A DNA stretch of 64,000 bases from Nocardia vulneris (GTDB lineage: Bacteria > Actinomycetota > Actinomycetes > Mycobacteriales > Mycobacteriaceae). Shown piece by piece: positions 59,459 to 64,000 of this stretch (the stretch's first letter is position 1; the number at the start of each line of letters is the position of its first letter). The notes under the pieces were generated by a model. The model made no database searches, had not been told where the DNA came from, and saw nothing but the letters and a program-made list of their open reading frames with translations. Location of the stretch: positions 1-64,000 of the forward strand of contig NZ_BDCI01000003.1 in the NCBI RefSeq assembly GCF_001613425.1, read 5' to 3'. Position numbers and translations under genes: made by a program.

Positions 59459-61959
59459 TGCCCGCCCCCACCCCGACACCGCCGCCCCAGGGCTGGCTCG
59501 AGCAGCTGCTGCTCACCCCGCACCATATTCTCGACCGGTTCACCGCCCAACTCGTCGCAGCGAACACGGCCACCGTCGCCGTCCTGACCTGCGTGATGGT
59601 CGCCACTGCACTTTCCGCGGCGATCATGCGACTGGTGCACCGCGCCCGCCTCGGACGCGGTGCCCGCCACGTCGTCATCTTGTCTCCACCCACGCTGGAA
59701 GCGCGTGCGGCGCAGGCACTCTGGTCACATCTGGTCGGACTGTTGCGCCCGGCGTGGAAGCGACTGTTGTGCGGGCAGCCGCACCTGAGCTTCGAATACA
59801 AGGTCACCGGCGACGCGGGCGTCACCCTCGCCTTGTGGGTACCGGCCAGCGTTCCGCCCGGACTGGTCGAACGTGCCGTCGCCTCGGCGTGGCCGGGAGC
59901 CCGCACGCGGACCCTCGACCTAGCCGAACCACCTCTGCCGACACCCTCGCCCGGGTGTCGGAGACTACTGGTTGCGGGCAAACTGCGACTGGGTCGAGTG
60001 GAAAGCCTCCCGATTCGCACCGACTACGACCGTGCCGACATCGCGCGCGAAGTGCTCACGGCCGCAGCCGATCTGGCCGCCGGGGAGAGCGTGTGTGTGC
60101 AGATCCTCGCCCGCCCGGTCACCGGCCACCGGGTCCGCCGCGTCCTGACCGGGCGGCGAGGCGGGCTTACCGGCATGCTCGCTCGTGTCGTGTCGAGCGC
60201 TGTGGCCGAGTTGCTCGATCTTCTCACCCCCGGCTCTTCGGCACGCTCGCCGCGGGTGAGGTCGATGCCTTCGATGGATCGGTTCTCCCGCGTAGAGGAC
60301 ACCACCCAGACTCGAGCAGCGGTCACCAAAACCCGTGGCGGGCACTGGGAAACACTCATCCGCTACGCCGCCGCTGTCGAACTTCCGGCCGACACCGACC
60401 CGCAGCGCCTCCGTCGAGCGCGTGCGGTCGCGCGGGGCCGCGCGCACGCGGCAGCCGCAGTGTTCGCCTCCTGCACCGACCTCAACTTCTACCGCCGCCG
60501 CCGTCTATGGCGGAAAGAATGGTCGTTGCAGCGGCGCTGGCTCGGGCGTGGGGATCTGCTGTCGGTTCCCGAATTGGCCGGGATCGCGCATCTGCCCGGC
60601 GATGCGGCGGTGGTCCCGGGGCTGGCACGTGCGGGCGCTCGAGCACTGCCTCCGACCACGGCCGTCCTGGTCGGGGGGCCATACGCGAAACCTCTCGGCT
60701 TAGCCGATTCCGGCAGTAGGCGGCCGGTGGCGCTGGCGGTGGCCGATGCCCGCCACCACACCCATGTCCTCGGTGCGACCGGTGTCGGTAAATCCACGCT
60801 GCTCGCGCGTTGGATCCTCGCCGACGCCGACGCCGGACGCGGTCAAGTCGTCATCGACCCCAAGGGCGACCTGGTCACCGATGTCCTCGCGCGTCTGCCG
60901 CGCCGCCTAGCCGACAAGGTCGTGTTGTTCGATGCCGACTCCAGTGCCCGGCCGCCGTGCGTGAATCCCCTCGACACCACCCCGGAGGGCTTGGATCTGG
61001 CGGTGGAGAACCTGGCCACGATCTTCTCCCGCATCTACGCGCGCTGGTGGGGGCCACGCACCGACGACCTGCTCCGTGCCGGACTGCGCACCCTGTGCGC
61101 GCGCCCCGGCACCGTCACGCTGGTCGATCTCGCACGGCTGCTGACCGGGGAAGCCAACCTCGACCGCATCACCCGCGATATAGACGACCCCGTCCTGCGC
61201 GGCTTCTGGAACGGCTACGCCGAACTTTCCGATGCCGCTCGCGCCCAGGTCGTCGGTCCTCTGCTCAACAAGCTGCGGACGTTCCTGCTACGACCTTTCG
61301 TGCGAGCCGCGATCGCGGCCGGCGAGTCCACCGTCGACCTCGCCGCGGTCCTCGACGAGGGCGGTATCTGCCTGGCGCGGCTGCCGAAAGGCTGCCTCGG
61401 CGAGGACACCACCCGCCTGATGGGCTCGCTGCTGGTCGCCCGCACCTGGCAAGCCGTCACCGCCCGCACCGCAACCCCGATCAGCGAACGCGCCGACGCG
61501 TCGCTGGTGCTCGACGAAGCTCAGAACTTCCTCAACCTCTCCACACCGGTGGAGGACATGCTCGCCGAAGCCCGCGGCCTGCGCCTGTCGCTGGTATTGG
61601 CGCACCAGAACCTCGGCCAGCTGTCGCGAGAGTTGCGTGACGGTATCTCGGCCAACGCCAGAAACAAGATCGTGTTCTCCGCCTCGCCCGAAGACAGCCG
61701 CGACCTCGCACGCCACACCAGCCCATGGCTGTCCGAGCACGATCTGACCCACCTCGACGTCCACCACGCCGCCGCACGGATTCTCGTCACCGGTCAGCAG
61801 GCCCCACCGTTCACCTTCACCACCCAACCCCTGCCCGACCCGACCCCGGGACGCGCCGCCGAAATCCGTGCTGCTGCCCGCACCCGATCCCGCCCCGCCC
61901 CGCCAGCACCCGCCGCCTCGATTCTCGACGCTCCCGACAGCGACCCCCGCCTGCGATGA
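59458..61959 (+). CDS. VirD4/TraG-type coupling protein
   Basis: This 833-residue ATPase hands DNA-protein complexes to the transfer channel. The N-terminal part has a hydrophobic segment (about 20-45, ATVAVLTCVMVATALSAAIM). The motor has Walker A GATGVGKSTLLAR near 440, VIDPKGDLV next, and Walker B LVLDEAQNFLNL near 683, followed by the sensor-like LAHQNLGQL. The C-terminal tail is Pro/Ala-rich and might bind substrate. TraG-family length is normal. Its start overlaps the zinc-ribbon stop (TGATG). Confidence 0.92.
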   Translation: MPAPTPTPPPQGWLEQLLLTPHHILDRFTAQLVAANTATVAVLTCVMVATALSAAIMRLVHRARLGRGARHVVILSPPTLEARAAQALWSHLVGLLRPAWKRLLCGQPHLSFEYKVTGDAGVTLALWVPASVPPGLVERAVASAWPGARTRTLDLAEPPLPTPSPGCRRLLVAGKLRLGRVESLPIRTDYDRADIAREVLTAAADLAAGESVCVQILARPVTGHRVRRVLTGRRGGLTGMLARVVSSAVAELLDLLTPGSSARSPRVRSMPSMDRFSRVEDTTQTRAAVTKTRGGHWETLIRYAAAVELPADTDPQRLRRARAVARGRAHAAAAVFASCTDLNFYRRRRLWRKEWSLQRRWLGRGDLLSVPELAGIAHLPGDAAVVPGLARAGARALPPTTAVLVGGPYAKPLGLADSGSRRPVALAVADARHHTHVLGATGVGKSTLLARWILADADAGRGQVVIDPKGDLVTDVLARLPRRLADKVVLFDADSSARPPCVNPLDTTPEGLDLAVENLATIFSRIYARWWGPRTDDLLRAGLRTLCARPGTVTLVDLARLLTGEANLDRITRDIDDPVLRGFWNGYAELSDAARAQVVGPLLNKLRTFLLRPFVRAAIAAGESTVDLAAVLDEGGICLARLPKGCLGEDTTRLMGSLLVARTWQAVTARTATPISERADASLVLDEAQNFLNLSTPVEDMLAEARGLRLSLVLAHQNLGQLSRELRDGISANARNKIVFSASPEDSRDLARHTSPWLSEHDLTHLDVHHAAARILVTGQQAPPFTFTTQPLPDPTPGRAAEIRAAARTRSRPAPPAPAASILDAPDSDPRLR

Positions 61960-62021
61960 GCGCTGACCTGTCACCGGATCGCTTGTGCCGCAGACAAATC
62001 AGCTCAAGGAAGGAGTCCGCG

Positions 62022-63008
62022 ATGATTTCTCATCCCACCCGCCAGCATCAGCTGCGCGGCCCAGCACTCACCTCACCGGCACGCCCACGCCAGCACGCGC
62101 GACTGGCGGGCTGCCTGACCGAACGCGATCGCTGGATCCTGCGGATGTGTCACGAGCATCGAGTGCTCACCACCGGTCAGCTCACCGCGCTCGGGTTCGG
62201 CACCGGATCGGCCGCACGGCGACGGCTGGGGCGGCTACGCCACCAGGGTGTACTCGACTCATTCCGGCCCCTGCGCGCGACCGGCTCCGCACCAGCACAC
62301 TGGGTCCTGGCACCCGCCGGGGCCGCGGTGCTCGCCGCAGAAGCCGGTCTCGAGGTACGTGATCTGGGTTACCGGCCCGATCGTGCGCTCGCCATCGCGC
62401 ACAGCCTGCACCTGGCCCACACCTTGGGTGCCAACGACTGGTTCACTGCCTTAGCCACCGCCTCCGAACCCGAAACCCTGCTGGCGTGGTGGTCGCAATA
62501 CCGTTGCAACGCGCTCTGGGGCGATCTCGCTCGCCCCGACGGCTACGGCCGGTTCGGCTCTGCGGCACCGACTCTGGACTTCTTTCTCGAGTTCGATCTG
62601 GGCACCATGACACTGTCCACAGTCGCAGCCAAACTCACCGGTTACGCCGAGCTGGCCCGCACCAGCGCCGTCATCACCCCGATCCTGCTGTGGACACCCA
62701 CCCTCGCCCGCGAAGCCGCTGCACGAAAAGTCTTGCGCCAGAACTGGAGCGAACTCACCGACCCCGACACGGTGCCGATCGCGACTGCTGCCGCCGAGCT
62801 CGTCGGCGACTTCGCCGGGGCAAGCCCGGCGCGGCGAGTATGGCTGGCGTTGGAAGACACCGGTGGTCAACGAGTCTCCCTCGCGCAGTTGGCTTCTCGA
62901 TGGCCGCGCCTGACACCAGCTCCGGCGACGGTGCCGATATCGCCGAAGAGCCGCCACGCAGTGCTGGCACCACCCTCACCGCGACCGCCCGATGCTGGGA
63001 GCCGGTGA
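62022..63008 (+). CDS. Replication-relaxation family protein
   Basis: This 328-residue protein has the N-terminal winged helix TERDRWILRMCHEHRVLTTGQLTALGFG and the conserved C-terminal part of the Replic_Relax family (FLEFDLGTMTLSTVAAKLTGYAELA). In integrative and plasmid systems these proteins act as accessory relaxosome or replication-initiation factors. AAGGAAGGAG stands at a good distance ahead of the ATG 62022; an ATG at 61956 overlaps the coupling protein stop and would add 22 residues. The stop shares its last bases with the wall hydrolase start (TGATG). Confidence 0.85.
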   Translation: MISHPTRQHQLRGPALTSPARPRQHARLAGCLTERDRWILRMCHEHRVLTTGQLTALGFGTGSAARRRLGRLRHQGVLDSFRPLRATGSAPAHWVLAPAGAAVLAAEAGLEVRDLGYRPDRALAIAHSLHLAHTLGANDWFTALATASEPETLLAWWSQYRCNALWGDLARPDGYGRFGSAAPTLDFFLEFDLGTMTLSTVAAKLTGYAELARTSAVITPILLWTPTLAREAAARKVLRQNWSELTDPDTVPIATAAAELVGDFAGASPARRVWLALEDTGGQRVSLAQLASRWPRLTPAPATVPISPKSRHAVLAPPSPRPPDAGSR

Positions 63009-64000
63009 TGTTGGCGCGCGTGATTGCGATGGGCTGCGCGGCCGTGGTGTTCGTCTCGGTCGTCATCGCCTCGGTCGTCACCACTGTCGCGGTATTCGAT
63101 CGACCGCACGCGATCGTGCCCGCGCCCGGTGCCGGTTCAGCGCCGAGCCCGGACGCGGTCGCCGACATCCCCGGACCGATGCTCGTGCTCTACCAGCGCG
63201 GCGCCGGAGTCTGCCCGGGCCTGGAGTGGTCGGTCCTCGCCGGCATCGGCAAGGTCGAGACCGACCATAGCCGCTCTCCCCTGCCCGGAGTCGGCTCCGG
63301 TGAGAATGCCTCGGGCGCAGCAGGTCCGATGCAATTTCTGGCACCCACCTTCGACAGCATCACCGCGCGTCATCCACTCCCGCCGGGCGGGTCCACACCG
63401 CCCTCGCGTTACAACCCTTCCGACGCGGTCTATGCCGCCGCGTGGTACCTGTGCGACTCCGGCGCGCCCAGCGATTTGCGGGCTGCGATCTTCGCCTACA
63501 ACCACGCCGACTGGTACGTCGACCAGGTCCTCGACTGGGCCGCCCGCTACAGCCTCACGGCCCCACCCGGCGGCGGAGACTGCCTCGATATCCGCGCCGC
63601 GAGTTCGGCCGCGGCGACCGCAATCGCCTTTGCCTGCGCCCAATTGGGGCAACCGTACGTATGGGGCGGCAACGGCCCCGACATCAACGGCGGCTGGGAC
63701 TGCTCGGGCCTGGTCCAGGCCGCCTACCGTCGCAGCGGAATCACCTTGCCCCGCACCACCGACGAGCAATACGCCGCCGGGCCCAGAATCCCGGACAACG
63801 ACCTCGCGCCGGGAGACCTCGTCTTCTACGGGGTCGAGGGCAACATCCACCACGTCGGGATGTATTTGGGAGCCGAAAAAATGGTGCACGCACCGACCTT
63901 CGGCATCCCCGTCCAAGTGAGTGACTATCGACTCGCCGATTACTTCGGCGCGACACGCCCCTGGATACCGGACCAGAACGGCTCCGAAGCGAGTTCTCAA
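63008..64000 (+). CDS. Lysozyme-NlpC/P60 wall hydrolase, VirB1-type (partial, 3' end beyond window)
   Basis: This two-domain hydrolase opens peptidoglycan for the transfer channel. An N-terminal membrane helix (MGCAAVVFVSVVIASVVTTVAVF) is followed by a soluble-lytic-transglycosylase-like domain with catalytic Glu in GIGKVETDHS and GAAGPMQFLAPTF. Next comes an NlpC/P60 endopeptidase domain with catalytic Cys in GGWDCSGLVQAAY and His in IHHVGMYLG. Similar tandem hydrolases occur in most Gram-positive conjugation modules. The frame is open to the window edge at residue 331, and the natural stop lies beyond. Confidence 0.9.
   Translation, partial: MLARVIAMGCAAVVFVSVVIASVVTTVAVFDRPHAIVPAPGAGSAPSPDAVADIPGPMLVLYQRGAGVCPGLEWSVLAGIGKVETDHSRSPLPGVGSGENASGAAGPMQFLAPTFDSITARHPLPPGGSTPPSRYNPSDAVYAAAWYLCDSGAPSDLRAAIFAYNHADWYVDQVLDWAARYSLTAPPGGGDCLDIRAASSAAATAIAFACAQLGQPYVWGGNGPDINGGWDCSGLVQAAYRRSGITLPRTTDEQYAAGPRIPDNDLAPGDLVFYGVEGNIHHVGMYLGAEKMVHAPTFGIPVQVSDYRLADYFGATRPWIPDQNGSEASSQ

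Larger units (their letters stand above)
29132..64000. mobile_element. Integrative conjugative element (left end to window edge)
   Basis: Evidence for an integrated element: a tRNA 3'-end duplicate at 29132-29167 that is oriented so the element must extend to the right, an abrupt switch to accessory gene content, GntR and NUDIX control genes, cargo operons, and a full conjugation module at 52926-64000. The right end, integrase, relaxase and intact tRNA-Asn would lie beyond the window. At least 34.8 kb is present here. Confidence 0.75.

Noticed and set aside
1..64000. CRISPR array, phage structural genes or an intact tRNA gene
   Set aside because: No regularly spaced direct repeats with unique spacers were seen; no capsid, tail or terminase motif appears; the only tRNA signal is the 3' fragment at 29132-29167.

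Overview
The window is high-GC actinobacterial DNA. The gene content is typical of Nocardia or a close relative: ECF41 sigma factor, LIP-type secreted lipase, XRE/DUF5753 regulators with a DUF397 partner, WXG100 proteins, DUF4254 and a conjugation system with a PrgI-VirB4 fusion. All identifications come from reading translated sequence and motifs; no database search was possible.

Region 1 (1-29131) reads as chromosome. It opens with two tandem sigma-A-type promoters pointing left, probably those of an rRNA operon beyond the edge, behind tyrS and a 3-methyladenine DNA glycosylase gene. Next come a DUF3761 secreted peptide, an LtrA-like membrane protein, an ECF41 sigma factor beside a FAD oxidoreductase, a multicopper oxidase, and an ABC exporter with its own TetR repressor and a 36-bp operator. 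A membrane protein and a membrane-anchored Mrr-like nuclease follow. A cytochrome P450/ferredoxin pair is divergent from a large SARP/AfsR-type regulator. SARP-style triple direct repeats at 11-bp pitch lie between these genes, and again in front of a DUF4097 gene. After that come a metallo-beta-lactamase-fold hydrolase, an AtzG-like/amidase pair, and TetR, HAD and XRE genes. A local TetR regulon (STAS protein, SDR, TetR, LIP lipase, small membrane protein) shares a 15-bp palindrome, often in pairs. Two copies of a 79-nt hairpin repeat sit between genes at about 7.85 and 16.97 kb.

Region 2 (29132 to beyond 64000) reads as an integrative conjugative element. Its left end is a 36-bp copy of a tRNA 3' end, best matching tRNA-Asn, on the minus strand and followed by that gene's own terminator hairpin. 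The geometry places the element to the right, and the conjugation genes lie there. Cargo, left to right: an ESX-type operon (two WXG100 proteins, a long WXG-linked toxin, a probable immunity protein, a YbaB-like protein); a NUDIX/GntR control pair with a TTGTCTAG operator; an eight-gene sugar and phosphate cluster (epimerase, HprK-like kinase, GT2, aminoglycoside-phosphotransferase-fold kinase, two GT4, histidine phosphatase, unknown); an intact IS630-family insertion; an XRE/DUF397 pair; and a tightly coupled operon of mostly unknown proteins with a duplicated gene, a DUF4254 protein and a glycosylase-like protein. Then come a DNA methyltransferase with a degenerate partner and a DUF2637 protein, all on the minus strand.

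Region 3 (52926-64000) is the conjugation module: a sigma-like protein, pilin-like VirB2, VirB6/TrbL, PrgI-VirB4, a zinc-ribbon protein, VirD4/TraG coupling protein, a replication-relaxation protein and a lysozyme-NlpC/P60 wall hydrolase cut by the window edge. Most start codons overlap the preceding stop. No integrase or relaxase is visible; both may lie to the right.
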